This document shows, piece by piece, positions 1-8,250 of a stretch of DNA of 20,210 nt (its first letter is position 1; every line of letters starts with the position of its first letter). The translations under genes were made by a program, and so were the position numbers. The notes beneath the pieces are model-generated. The model was given only the letters and a program-made list of their open reading frames with translations, was not told the DNA's origin and did not search any database. Origin of the DNA: CAZTDD01 sp964612675 (GTDB lineage: Bacteria; Hinthialibacterota; Hinthialibacteria; Hinthialibacterales; JAKPRU01). The stretch covers positions 1-20,210 of the forward strand of contig CAZTDD010000123.1 of NCBI GenBank assembly GCA_964612675.1. Direction: 5' to 3'.

Positions 1-346
1 GATTACCCTCCGGCCTCTCCCCGTGGGAACGCGGCCGGCCCAGCTATCGAAACAAACAAATGCAGCTTCCGATCTCCGTTGGTGACAAGCGTTGGTGCAA
101 GACATTAGGATCTCAGGAGTTACGCTCCTCCGTTTCTCACAACGGATAACGGAAGATTTCGCCGAACAGCAACATACAACAAGACATCTAACCCGAATAT
201 AGCGCAGCGCGCATCCTTGTCAATAATGAATTCGCACCGTTCATTGAGTCCTTTTTGCACCCAACCTCCGGGTAACGTCCCCGAACTCCAAATCCTATGT
301 CACAATCAAATCCTCAGGATTCCATTGTTCGGTTGGACAGGTATAG
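1..346. other. Non-coding leader upstream of glnE
   Basis: No convincing gene lies here. The only open frame in it starts at 217, overlaps glnE and has no protein-like character. There are several small inverted repeats: CCGGCC at 10-15 with GGCCGG at 33-38 (17-nt loop, no T-run), AGGAG/CTCCT at 115-129, CCGTT/AACGG at 130-145, and a 13-bp palindrome at 309-321. None has the GC stem plus T-run of a factor-independent terminator, and I could not pick a convincing sigma-70 promoter. The stretch is probably the intergenic region carrying the glnE promoter. Confidence 0.6.
309..321. promoter_or_regulatory. Palindrome just upstream of glnE
   Basis: AATCCT-C-AGGATT is a perfect palindrome with 6-bp arms and a 1-bp centre. 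It ends 25 bases before the glnE ATG. The position would suit an operator or a small leader hairpin, but a 13-bp palindrome can arise by chance and no second copy was seen. The regulatory role is inference only. Confidence 0.2.
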
Positions 347-3277
347 ATGAGTATCGCTTCTCGTGTACAAAACGTTTTCGATCAAGGAGTCCCCGAACCG
401 GTGCAGAATCCGGTCGTGCTTACGCGGTTCGAGGAGCTGTGCGCTGCCTTGGCAGTTCAGGGCGTCTCATGTGCGGACCTGGATGATGACGCCTTTCGCC
501 GCCTTGCTCTGCTCGCGTGGCAAAGTCCTTATCTCACTCAACTCTGTCTCGCCGATCCGAGCGGCCTCGTGTACCTGATGCAAGAAGGGAATCTCGAAAA
601 GGCCAGACGGTTGAGAGAATATCGTGACCTGCTCAATCCCGTCCTCACCGAACCAACGGACACCTTCGGCACAAGCCTCCGAATCATCCACGGACGCGAG
701 CTCCTGCGTATCGCCTGGCGGCATATCTGCGATCTCGCCGGGATCAACCGTCTTATGGAAGAACTCTCGGATCTGGCGGACTGTACAGTCGAGATCGTTA
801 CAGAATACGCCCGCCAAAACGCCGTCACCCAATTCGGCACACCGGAATCGGAGGATCATCAGAAACCCGCACTCGCCGTTCTCGCCATGGGAAAACTGGG
901 CGGACGAGGCCTGAATTTCAGCTCCGACGTTGATCTACTGTTTGTTTATCGAGGTGACGGGAATACCTCGGGCGGCGAGAGCGGGAGCATCGAAAACCAA
1001 CCATTCTTCGAGCGTATCGCCACCGCCATTTGCGATCATCTCACCCGGCCGACTGCGGAGGGATTTCTCTACCGTGTTGATACACGGCTCCGGCCGCAGG
1101 GCACGCAGGGGCCGCTCGTCCCCTCTCTTGAAGCGGTCGAAATCTATTACACGAACTGGGGCGAAAACTGGGAACGACAGGCACTCCTCAAACTCCGACC
1201 CATCGCCGGCGATCCCGAACTCGGCGAGGACGTACAACGGATACTCACACCCTTCACATATCGAAAATATGTGGACGAAGTCGAAATCGCCGAAACGCTG
1301 CGAAGCATGAACGACATGCGACGACGAATGGTCGAAGGACTGACGGAAGAAGAACAGGAAGCGGATATCAAGGTCGGTCCCGGCGGAATCCGAGACGTCG
1401 AGTTTATTGTCCAGGCAGTACAAATCCTATACGGCGGCCAGTATCCCGAGGTTCGGCTGAAAGGAACCCTGGAATCGCTTCGCCGGATGCATGAGAGCGG
1501 CCTTCTTCACAGCAAGGATTTCACAATCCTCGACTCGGGATACCGATTCCTGAGAAGCATCGAACATCGCCTCCAGATCGACCAGGTCCGCCAAACCTAT
1601 CGCCTTCCTTCCTCAACCGCTGCGCTGAATGATTTTTCCATGCGATTGGGGTACCCCTCATCCGAGGATCTCAAAAACGAACTTCGCAGTGTCCGGCAGG
1701 AGGTCCGACGGCTCTATGTCGGCATTTTCGGACGGGAGGAATGGGAGAACCAAACGGAAGGGCTGCTCGAAAGCGACTCGCTGAGTGAAGAACACCGGCA
1801 TCTGCTCACGGAGCATGGATTCACCGATCCCGAGAGAGCGCGCCGAAACCTGATTTCGCTCGCCGACAATCCCTCAACCCCACACCTAAAGACAAAAACA
1901 AAACGTTTATTCAAAGCGATACTCCCACGTCTGATGCTCTACCTCCGGGACTGCCCCGACGCGGATATGGCGTTGAACAGCCTGGAACAGATCATCAACC
2001 GGCTGGGTGCACGTACGACGCTTTACGGGATCATGGCCGAACAGCCGCAGCTGATCGAACTGTGGGTGATCCTGACCGGCGGAAGCCGTTATCTGTCCGA
2101 GATTCTGCTTCGCGACCCGTCCTTGGCGGAAATGATCGGCAGAGAAGGGATTCTCGAACGATCTCTCGACCGCGAGGTCTTTCAGAAGCAGTACGAGATT
2201 ATTCGCAGTGCGTCTTCCGGCCGACAGGATTCCCACGATCCACTCGTGAGACTGAAGAACGCCTTGGATCTGGAAATCGGTATCCGTTACCTCATCGGCG
2301 TGAGCGATGTGAAAACCCTCGGCATCGAACTGGCGTCTTCCGCCGAGTTCATCCTTCAGGAAATCGTCCAGGAGGCTGCAAACCGCATACAGGAACGGTA
2401 TCCGCGGATGGCGGAATCCGTCCCGGAGAACCTGCTTGTTATTGCGATGGGAAAAATGGGAGGACGGGAGCTGAACTTCGCGTCCGATCTCGACCTTCTG
2501 TTTTTGCACGGCATGGAGTTGGAGGAAGACGGTACAACCGCCGCTGAGTTCTACCCGCGTTTAGCGGCGAAAGTCTCCACCGCTCTCGAAGAAAATACGC
2601 CCCACGGACGGTTGTATGAATGCGACACTCGGCTCCGTCCCTACGGGAAAAGCGGCCCGCTGTCGAGCAGTCTGGAGACATTCGGACGATATGCCCGCGA
2701 AAAGGCTTGGGTATGGGAACGAATGGCGTTGACTCGCTGTCGCCCGGTTGTTGGACCGACAGCTCTGCGAGAACGCTTTGTAGAAATCTGGCGCGAGTCG
2801 CTTTTCTCACGTCCTTTCACCGACTCCGACTGCCGTGAAGTGGTAGACATGCGGTTTCGAATCGAGCGCGAAAAAGGGGCCGCCGCACTGAAAGCGGGAC
2901 CCGGTGGGCTCGTGGATGTCGAGTTCATCGCGCAGACCTTGGTCCTCCGCCACTGCGCACAACACCAGGGACTTTGTGCCTCCTCGACTGTCGAGGTTCT
3001 CAGCTCTGCCGCAAAGGCGGGATACCTTGCGGAGCGGGTAGCAAAAGACCTGGCGGAATCATACTTATTCCTCCGCGATATCGAAAATCGATTGCAAATC
3101 GTGGATCATCTGTCGATCGACCGGCTCCCGACGGAACCGTCCGAGTTGGACAGTCTCGCCAAACGCTGTTTTCCAAAGGAATCCCAGCGTCAATTCTCCG
3201 GACATGAATTGGTCGAGGAAGTCGAGGGCCACACACAGCGAATCCGAGCGATGTTTGAGGAGTTTTTTGCCCGTTGA
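347..3277 (+). CDS. glnE: Bifunctional glutamine synthetase adenylyltransferase / adenylyl-removing enzyme
   Basis: This cytoplasmic enzyme attaches AMP to, and removes it from, a tyrosine of glutamine synthetase, tuning ammonia assimilation to nitrogen status, normally under PII control. The 976-residue product matches the usual family length (about 950) and shows both nucleotidyltransferase halves. The N-terminal adenylyl-removase half has a GKLGGRGLNFSSDVDLLF motif with acidic pair D194/D196. The C-terminal adenylyltransferase half has GKMGGRELNFASDLDLLF with D714/D716. Each half is followed by the expected R-LRPxGxxGPL strand and a KxGPGG-x-D-VEF motif (near residues 344 and 850). The ATG at 347 is the first in-frame start with a full N-terminus; only a weak GGACAGG lies upstream. 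No PII or glutamine synthetase gene is in the window, so the gene stands alone. The family assignment is very secure. Confidence 0.97.
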   Translation: MSIASRVQNVFDQGVPEPVQNPVVLTRFEELCAALAVQGVSCADLDDDAFRRLALLAWQSPYLTQLCLADPSGLVYLMQEGNLEKARRLREYRDLLNPVLTEPTDTFGTSLRIIHGRELLRIAWRHICDLAGINRLMEELSDLADCTVEIVTEYARQNAVTQFGTPESEDHQKPALAVLAMGKLGGRGLNFSSDVDLLFVYRGDGNTSGGESGSIENQPFFERIATAICDHLTRPTAEGFLYRVDTRLRPQGTQGPLVPSLEAVEIYYTNWGENWERQALLKLRPIAGDPELGEDVQRILTPFTYRKYVDEVEIAETLRSMNDMRRRMVEGLTEEEQEADIKVGPGGIRDVEFIVQAVQILYGGQYPEVRLKGTLESLRRMHESGLLHSKDFTILDSGYRFLRSIEHRLQIDQVRQTYRLPSSTAALNDFSMRLGYPSSEDLKNELRSVRQEVRRLYVGIFGREEWENQTEGLLESDSLSEEHRHLLTEHGFTDPERARRNLISLADNPSTPHLKTKTKRLFKAILPRLMLYLRDCPDADMALNSLEQIINRLGARTTLYGIMAEQPQLIELWVILTGGSRYLSEILLRDPSLAEMIGREGILERSLDREVFQKQYEIIRSASSGRQDSHDPLVRLKNALDLEIGIRYLIGVSDVKTLGIELASSAEFILQEIVQEAANRIQERYPRMAESVPENLLVIAMGKMGGRELNFASDLDLLFLHGMELEEDGTTAAEFYPRLAAKVSTALEENTPHGRLYECDTRLRPYGKSGPLSSSLETFGRYAREKAWVWERMALTRCRPVVGPTALRERFVEIWRESLFSRPFTDSDCREVVDMRFRIEREKGAAALKAGPGGLVDVEFIAQTLVLRHCAQHQGLCASSTVEVLSSAAKAGYLAERVAKDLAESYLFLRDIENRLQIVDHLSIDRLPTEPSELDSLAKRCFPKESQRQFSGHELVEEVEGHTQRIRAMFEEFFAR

Positions 3278-3375
3278 TTTGATGCATGTTCCGGATACCC
3301 ACAGACCAAGAGGTCATGTAAGATAGGCCGTAAGGCCGGTAACGCGACTCAGGAGGACGATTTCGGGGAAGAAGA

Positions 3376-5106
3376 ATGCTTACAAAGTTGATCATTCGTC
3401 GGTTCAAGCGATTCGAGGAAGTCGAGATAGAACTCGGGAATCCGGTGGTTTTTGTGGGTCCGAACGATTCGGGCAAGACGTCCGCACTGCAAGCGCTGAC
3501 GCTGTGGGATATTGGCCTGAAGCGATGGATTGAGAAACGAGCCGGTGAGTCGACGCCGGAAAAACGGCCCGGCGTCGCGATCAACAGACGCGATTTGACA
3601 GCCATGCCGGTTCCGGACGCGAAGTTGTTGTGGCGTAATCTACGGGTTCGTGACGTTACGAGAACCGATGGGAAACAGAAAACTCATAACATCCGTGTCG
3701 ATGTTGTTGTTGAAGGCGTCACCGGCGGCAAGGAGTGGAAATGCGGATTCGAGTTTGATTTCAGCAATGAGGAATCTTTCTACTGTCGCCCGGTTCGTCT
3801 TTCTGACAGGAAAAACCCAGATCGAATGACGATTCCCCCAGAAGCGCAGAATGTGCGCGTTGCCTACCTGCCTCCCTTGTCGGGCCTTGCCGACCGTGAG
3901 TTTACCAAACAGCGTGGCGAGATCGACTTCCTGATCGGTCAGGGGAGAACTGCCGAGGTAATCCGCAATTTGTGCTTCTGGATCTCGCGTAACGAGGGAG
4001 GCGAGGCGGTTTGGGATGATTTGGCCACCCCGATACTAGAACTTTTTGGAGTTGAATTGCAGAAACCCGTGTACGTTGCGGAACGAAGCGAAATAACCAT
4101 GACATATCGAGATCAATCCGGCATTCAGCTGGATCTGTCGTCATCCGGCCGCGGTCTTCAGCAAACGCTTCTGTTGCTCGCTTATATGGCGGTCAATCCC
4201 GGCTCCGTTTTACTATTGGATGAACCGGATGCACACCTGGAGATACTTCGACAGCGTCAGATCTATGATATCTTAACCCAAAGCGCACAACAATCGGGCA
4301 GCCAAATTGTCATCGCAAGCCATTCGGAAGTGATTCTGAACGAGGCCGCCGATCGAGATGTCATCGTGGCTTTTCTCGGTAAGCCCCATCGGATCGACGA
4401 CCGTGGGAGTCAATTACTGAAGTCACTCAAAGAGATCGGATATCAAGACTATTTCCAGGCGGAGCAGGTGGGATGGGTCCTGTATCTAGAGGGCTCAACC
4501 GACCTCTCAATTCTCTCAACGTTCGCCGAGATACTGGATCATCCCGCCAAGGAGCTTCTGGCTCGACCATTCGTGCACTATGTGATGAATCAACCACAGA
4601 AAGCCCGCGACCATTTCTATGGTCTGCGTGAAGCGAAATCGGACCTTGTTGCGTTTGCCCTTTTTGATCATCTCAAAAATGAACAGATGCGGGAACAAGA
4701 CAACTTGTCGGAATATATGTGGAGTCGATGCGAGATAGAGAATTACTTCTGTGAAAAAGACGTCTTGTTGAAGTGGGCGGAGAAGCGTGCCGTGGGAGAC
4801 GGAACAACACCGCTGTTCACCGCTGGGGCGATGGTACTGATGGAGGAAACGATCGGTGAGATAGAAAAGGCAATGGATACGCTGGGAGAAGATTCGCCGT
4901 GGTCGCCTGACGCCAAAGTGTCGGATCGATTCCTGGATCGGGTCTTCAATTCGTTTTTTAACAAACTCGGGATCGAGAACCTTATGCGAAAGAAGGACTA
5001 CCATGTTCTCGTCGAGTATATGCCGAAAGACGAGATTGACAGCGAAGTCACCGATGTGCTCAACAGAATCGTCGACGTGGCGCGGTGTGCCAGACCGGTT
5101 TGTTAA
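3376..5106 (+). CDS. OLD-family-like AAA ATPase with TOPRIM nuclease domain
   Basis: This is a predicted ATP-dependent endonuclease of the OLD (overcoming lysogenization defect) type, 576 residues. The N-terminal ABC/SMC-like ATPase has Walker A GPNDSGKT (28-35), an ABC-signature-like SSSGRGLQQ (about 254-262), Walker B VLLLDEPDAHL (278-288) and an H-loop IASHSE (about 313-318). A TOPRIM-like half follows: LYLEGSTD, with the expected glutamate at E372, then ALFDH with D431, then SRCEIENYF, a motif familiar from OLD-like TOPRIM proteins. In OLD families this architecture cleaves or nicks DNA and is frequent in phage defence (for example the GajA protein of Gabija). No UvrD-like GajB partner is present, so this is not a standard Gabija locus. 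The start at 3376 has a purine-rich GGGGAAG upstream. The gene sits 98 bases after glnE and leads the 3376-8217 same-strand cluster. The substrate is unknown. Confidence 0.85.
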   Translation: MLTKLIIRRFKRFEEVEIELGNPVVFVGPNDSGKTSALQALTLWDIGLKRWIEKRAGESTPEKRPGVAINRRDLTAMPVPDAKLLWRNLRVRDVTRTDGKQKTHNIRVDVVVEGVTGGKEWKCGFEFDFSNEESFYCRPVRLSDRKNPDRMTIPPEAQNVRVAYLPPLSGLADREFTKQRGEIDFLIGQGRTAEVIRNLCFWISRNEGGEAVWDDLATPILELFGVELQKPVYVAERSEITMTYRDQSGIQLDLSSSGRGLQQTLLLLAYMAVNPGSVLLLDEPDAHLEILRQRQIYDILTQSAQQSGSQIVIASHSEVILNEAADRDVIVAFLGKPHRIDDRGSQLLKSLKEIGYQDYFQAEQVGWVLYLEGSTDLSILSTFAEILDHPAKELLARPFVHYVMNQPQKARDHFYGLREAKSDLVAFALFDHLKNEQMREQDNLSEYMWSRCEIENYFCEKDVLLKWAEKRAVGDGTTPLFTAGAMVLMEETIGEIEKAMDTLGEDSPWSPDAKVSDRFLDRVFNSFFNKLGIENLMRKKDYHVLVEYMPKDEIDSEVTDVLNRIVDVARCARPVC

Positions 5107-5160
5107 GCTTACAGATAAACCCGGATTTGCAGCTGGACGATGGAAGGAGAAGTGATACTC

Positions 5161-5931
5161 ATGTTTATTCTTCGATCTCTCGGATTTTTGCTTATTTCAG
5201 TGTCATTTTTCACGGGGTGCGACAAAATCCCGGGCACACAAAGCGCCGTTGTATTCATTTTTGAAAACGCGAAAGGAATCGAGACCGGCGCGCCGGTGCT
5301 GTATAAGGGAACGTCCGTCGGCCGCGTAACTGACGTGCAAATAGGGGATACCGGCAGTATCCAGATCAAAGCCCAAATCATGGGGGATTTCAGACAACAG
5401 CTTCGCGAGCCGTGCACGGCATTCATTGAAAAGACGGATTCCGGTCAAGGCGAGCCGACTCAAGCCGTGGTTGTCTATCTTGGAGACCGCGCGCTGGAGG
5501 AAGGCCCTGCGCTTAGCAGAATCGAGGGATGCGATTCCCGGCCCGAACTACTCTTCTGGCAAGCGGCAAACATGGCACGATCATTCGCAAAAGAACATGA
5601 AAGCGAACTGGAATCGATCAAACAAGCGGCACGGGACGCCGCCGAGTCTACACGAAACGCCATGGAACAAGTCAAGGAATTCTCCGAATCGGAAGACATG
5701 AAACGATTCCGAGAGAAACTCAACGAGTTTGCGGAGCAAACCGGCGAGAGAGCGAAAGAAACCTATTCTGAACTCAAACAACAATGGCCTGAACTCGATG
5801 CAAAGTTGGACGAGGTTTACGAACGACTCGAAGAACTCGGCAAAAGCGAGGAAGCACAGCGCCTCCGCGAATCGATCAGAGATTTCTTCACTCCAAATCC
5901 TACAGCAACTGCAGACGAAGAGAATTCATGA
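5161..5931 (+). CDS. MCE (MlaD-like) domain lipoprotein with coiled-coil tail
   Basis: Predicted lipoprotein of 256 residues. An uncharged hydrophobic signal ends in lipobox FTG-C20, so the mature protein should be lipid-anchored on the periplasmic side. One MCE domain follows (about 28-105; VFIFENAKGIETGAPVLYKG then TSVGRVTDVQI is diagnostic). The rest (about 150-245) is highly charged helix with coiled-coil character. MCE proteins normally form hexameric lipid-transfer rings or tubes with an MlaE permease and MlaF ATPase; neither is in the window. I start at 5161 rather than the in-frame ATG at 5140. The 5161 start gives a clean signal peptide and is preceded by GGAAGGAG at 5142-5149, which the 5140 start would place inside the gene. 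It follows the OLD-like gene by 54 bases and precedes the AlbA_2 gene by 61, so co-transcription is possible. Its function beside nuclease and ATPase genes is unclear. Confidence 0.8.
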   Translation: MFILRSLGFLLISVSFFTGCDKIPGTQSAVVFIFENAKGIETGAPVLYKGTSVGRVTDVQIGDTGSIQIKAQIMGDFRQQLREPCTAFIEKTDSGQGEPTQAVVVYLGDRALEEGPALSRIEGCDSRPELLFWQAANMARSFAKEHESELESIKQAARDAAESTRNAMEQVKEFSESEDMKRFREKLNEFAEQTGERAKETYSELKQQWPELDAKLDEVYERLEELGKSEEAQRLRESIRDFFTPNPTATADEENS

Positions 5932-5992
5932 TATCTTTTGTGAGGGTCCGTGCTGTTCATGAGCGGTGGACACTGCACCTCGGAGATAGAGA

Positions 5993-7186
5993 ATGCTCGA
6001 ACTCGATCAACTGCGAGATTGGATGAAGGACCTGGAATCGGACCGAGTGGAGAGGACCCGTTCTACTCAAGGTACAGACAAGTTCTGCGAAGCAATTTGT
6101 GCTTTTTCGAACGACTTTCCAAATCATCAGACTGCCGGATATTTGCTCATCGGAGTCGACGATCAAGGACGGCCTACGGGTCTGAAGGCAACCGATGAGC
6201 TGTTACGCAACCTCGGAGGTATCAGGTCAAGTGGGAATATCCTTCCGCCCCCGGCGATGTCTGTAGAAAAGCATACGCTGCCGGAGGCTCAAGCGGACAT
6301 TGTTCTGATTAAAGTCCTGCCCTCCGACATGCCGCCCGTCCGATACAAGGGACGGGTGTGGATACGAATCGGTCCACGAAGAGCGGTCGCAAGCGAAACG
6401 GAAGAGAGAATCCTTGCAGAACGCAGGACGGCGGCGGCCAAGACATTCGACTGCCGAGCGTGTCTGGGCGCGGACCTGAGCGACCTCGATGAACAACGGT
6501 TCCGTATGGATTTCTTGCGGGCCGCCTTACCCGAAGACGTCGTTGCGGAGAATCGACGTAATCTAAGGGATCAGCTTGCTTCGTTTCGCTTTTACGACCT
6601 CCGTAGGGACTCTCCCACGTACGCGGGACTCCTGGTGTTTGGCAAAGAACCGTTGGCATGGATACCGGGTGCCTATATCCAATTCCTTCGTATCGATGGA
6701 ACCGAGCTCACGGATCCCCTTCAAACGGAGAAAACCTTTGCCGGCGATTTACTTACAGCTCTTCAGGAGCTCAACGATTTCGTGCCTGTGCAAATCCAAA
6801 GCCGGTCCGAAAGATCGGATTCCTTTCGTGAGATCCCCGTCGCCGATTACCCGATCATCGCGATCCGTGAACTGTTGATGAATGCGATGATGCATCGTTG
6901 GTACGAAGAATCCACGTCTCCAATTCGCTTCCATTGGTTCTCGGATCGGATCGAGATACAGAGTCCGGGCGGTTTGTACGGCGAAGTGACACCTGAAAAT
7001 TTCCCTAACGTGACATCGTATCGGAATCCCGTAATCGCGGAATCAATGAAAATCCTCGGATATGTCAACAGATTCGGCCGCGGTGTTCTTCGAGCTCAGG
7101 AAGCGTTACGCCGGAATGGGAACCCGGAGGCCGCTTTCGACTTCCAGCAAACCTATGTCCTCGCAACGGTATGGAGACGACCGTGA
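5993..7186 (+). CDS. Schlafen/AlbA_2-domain protein with GHKL-type ATP-binding C-terminus
   Basis: A 397-residue cytoplasmic protein with two recognisable parts. Residues about 14-145 form an AlbA_2 (Schlafen-like, divergent AlbA) domain: ESDRVER (15-21), ICAFSND (35-41), then GYLLIGVDDQGRPTGL (49-64), NILPPP, VRYKGRVWIRIGPRR and ERILAERR. Residues about 285-395 resemble the RecG-like/HATPase_c_4 C-terminus, with a GHKL N-box RELLMNAMMHR (E293, N297), a DRIEIQSPGGL strand and a GRGVLRAQEAL glycine motif. Family members are usually annotated as ATP-binding proteins or putative transcriptional regulators; AlbA_2 domains bind nucleic acid or act as RNases in several defence settings. The ATG at 5993 has GGAG seven bases upstream. 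Its stop codon overlaps the start of the next gene (GTGA), so the two products are probably made in fixed ratio and act together. Confidence 0.85.
   Translation: MLELDQLRDWMKDLESDRVERTRSTQGTDKFCEAICAFSNDFPNHQTAGYLLIGVDDQGRPTGLKATDELLRNLGGIRSSGNILPPPAMSVEKHTLPEAQADIVLIKVLPSDMPPVRYKGRVWIRIGPRRAVASETEERILAERRTAAAKTFDCRACLGADLSDLDEQRFRMDFLRAALPEDVVAENRRNLRDQLASFRFYDLRRDSPTYAGLLVFGKEPLAWIPGAYIQFLRIDGTELTDPLQTEKTFAGDLLTALQELNDFVPVQIQSRSERSDSFREIPVADYPIIAIRELLMNAMMHRWYEESTSPIRFHWFSDRIEIQSPGGLYGEVTPENFPNVTSYRNPVIAESMKILGYVNRFGRGVLRAQEALRRNGNPEAAFDFQQTYVLATVWRRP
7173..7176 (+). promoter_or_regulatory. Ribosome binding site deciding the ParA-like start
   Basis: GGAG lies six bases before the GTG at 7183, inside the end of the AlbA_2 gene. 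The alternative in-frame ATG at 7171 would overlap this Shine-Dalgarno and has no upstream site of its own. The GTG at 7183 gives the classic GTGA stop-start overlap and places MKTIAFFNNKGG directly at the N-terminus, as expected for ParA proteins. Confidence 0.6.
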
Positions 7187-8217
7187 AAACAATCGCTTTC
7201 TTCAACAATAAAGGGGGAGTGGGTACAACCTCGTTGGTCTATCATCTGACCTGGATGTACGCGGATCTCGGGTTAAAAGTCCTCGCCACTGATTTGGATC
7301 CGCAGGCCAACTTGACCTCGATGTTTCTGGAGGAACAACGGCTGGAGGAGATCTGGCCCGACGGGGACCATCCCGACACCATCCTCGGCAGCGTTCGACC
7401 CATTTTGAAAGGAATCGGCGATATACGCGTTCCACACGTCGAGCGGATTGAGGCGATACCTGAAATCGGCCTCATCCCGGGTGACCTCGGTTTGTCCCTA
7501 TTCGAGGATACGCTGAGCGGCAGCTGGCCGACATGTCTGGATGAAGACGAGCGTGCATTTCGCAGCATGTCCGCATTCTATCGATTGATGACGGAAGCGG
7601 GGCGCAAATCCGGCGCCGATTTAATTCTCATCGACGTGGGGCCGAACCTCGGTGCCATCAATCGTGCCGCGCTAATCGCTGCCGAGTATGTTGTCATCCC
7701 TCTGGCACCGGATCTCTTCTCGCTCCAAGGTCTGCGAAACCTGGGACCGACCCTCCGAAAGTGGCGGAAGGACTGGTTGAACAGAATCGCTACGAATCCG
7801 GAGCCCGATGAATTGCCGCTCCCCTCCGGTGAGATGAAACCCGTCGGATACGTTGTTCTTCAACATGCCATTCGTTTAGACCGGCCGGTTCAAGCTTATG
7901 CTCGATGGATGAATCGTATTCCAAGTGAGTACCGAGAGTCCGTGCTGGGGGAAACGGTGGGCTCTGTCCCTACGGTGGTAAACGACCGTGAATGCCTCGC
8001 TCTTCTCAAACATTATCGGAGCCTGATGCCGATGGCGATGGAGGCACGGAAACCCATGTTCTCTCTTAAGCCTGCCGATGGAGCCATCGGGGCGCATTTG
8101 ACAGCGGTCCAAGGGTGCTATGGCGACTTCAAGGAGTTGGCGGTCCAGATCGCCAAACGTTGCGATATAGCTTTGAAGCTCGCACCAATACCCTACGCTT
8201 CAGAGAAACCCGCGTGA
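7183..8217 (+). CDS. ParA/MinD-family ATPase with atypical P-loop
   Basis: A deviant-Walker ATPase of the ParA/MinD/Soj superfamily, 344 residues from a GTG start. The N-terminus MKTIAFFNNKGGVGTTSL carries the signature lysine K10. The P-loop lysine of KGGxGKT is replaced by threonine (KGGVGTT), a variant also known from CpaE/TadZ-type proteins. Walker A' is TDLDPQANL (D37, D39) and Walker B is LILIDVGPNLG (D151), followed by the usual VVIPLAPDLFSLQGLRNL. ParA proteins dimerise on ATP and position DNA, plasmids or protein complexes. There is no ParB, no parS-like repeat and no other plasmid gene here, so partitioning is unlikely. Overlap with the AlbA_2 gene instead suggests a dedicated two-component ATPase pair. 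The C-terminal about 110 residues, after the ATPase core, match nothing I recognise. Whether it hydrolyses ATP cannot be told from the sequence. Confidence 0.85.
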   Translation: MKTIAFFNNKGGVGTTSLVYHLTWMYADLGLKVLATDLDPQANLTSMFLEEQRLEEIWPDGDHPDTILGSVRPILKGIGDIRVPHVERIEAIPEIGLIPGDLGLSLFEDTLSGSWPTCLDEDERAFRSMSAFYRLMTEAGRKSGADLILIDVGPNLGAINRAALIAAEYVVIPLAPDLFSLQGLRNLGPTLRKWRKDWLNRIATNPEPDELPLPSGEMKPVGYVVLQHAIRLDRPVQAYARWMNRIPSEYRESVLGETVGSVPTVVNDRECLALLKHYRSLMPMAMEARKPMFSLKPADGAIGAHLTAVQGCYGDFKELAVQIAKRCDIALKLAPIPYASEKPA

Positions 8218-8250
8218 AACCGTACGAACTTGTCTCCGGCGGGAACAGAC

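Noticed and set aside
3320..3345. Terminator after glnE
   Set aside because: The GGCC-GTAA-GGCC hairpin has only a 4-bp stem and no T-run, so it is too weak to call.
3376..5106. Gabija (GajA) assignment for the OLD-like gene
   Set aside because: The ATPase-TOPRIM architecture fits, but there is no UvrD-like GajB helicase next to it, so only the broader OLD-like family is claimed.
5140..5160. Earlier ATG for the MCE lipoprotein
   Set aside because: It would place the strong GGAAGGAG inside the gene and put an acidic residue ahead of the signal peptide; the ATG at 5161 gives a clean lipoprotein signal.
7171..7182. ATG start for the ParA-like gene
   Set aside because: It overlaps the Shine-Dalgarno of the GTG at 7183 and adds four residues before the conserved MKTIAFF N-terminus.
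7183..8217. Plasmid partition (parA) role
   Set aside because: There is no parB, no centromere-like repeats and no replication gene nearby, and the P-loop is atypical.
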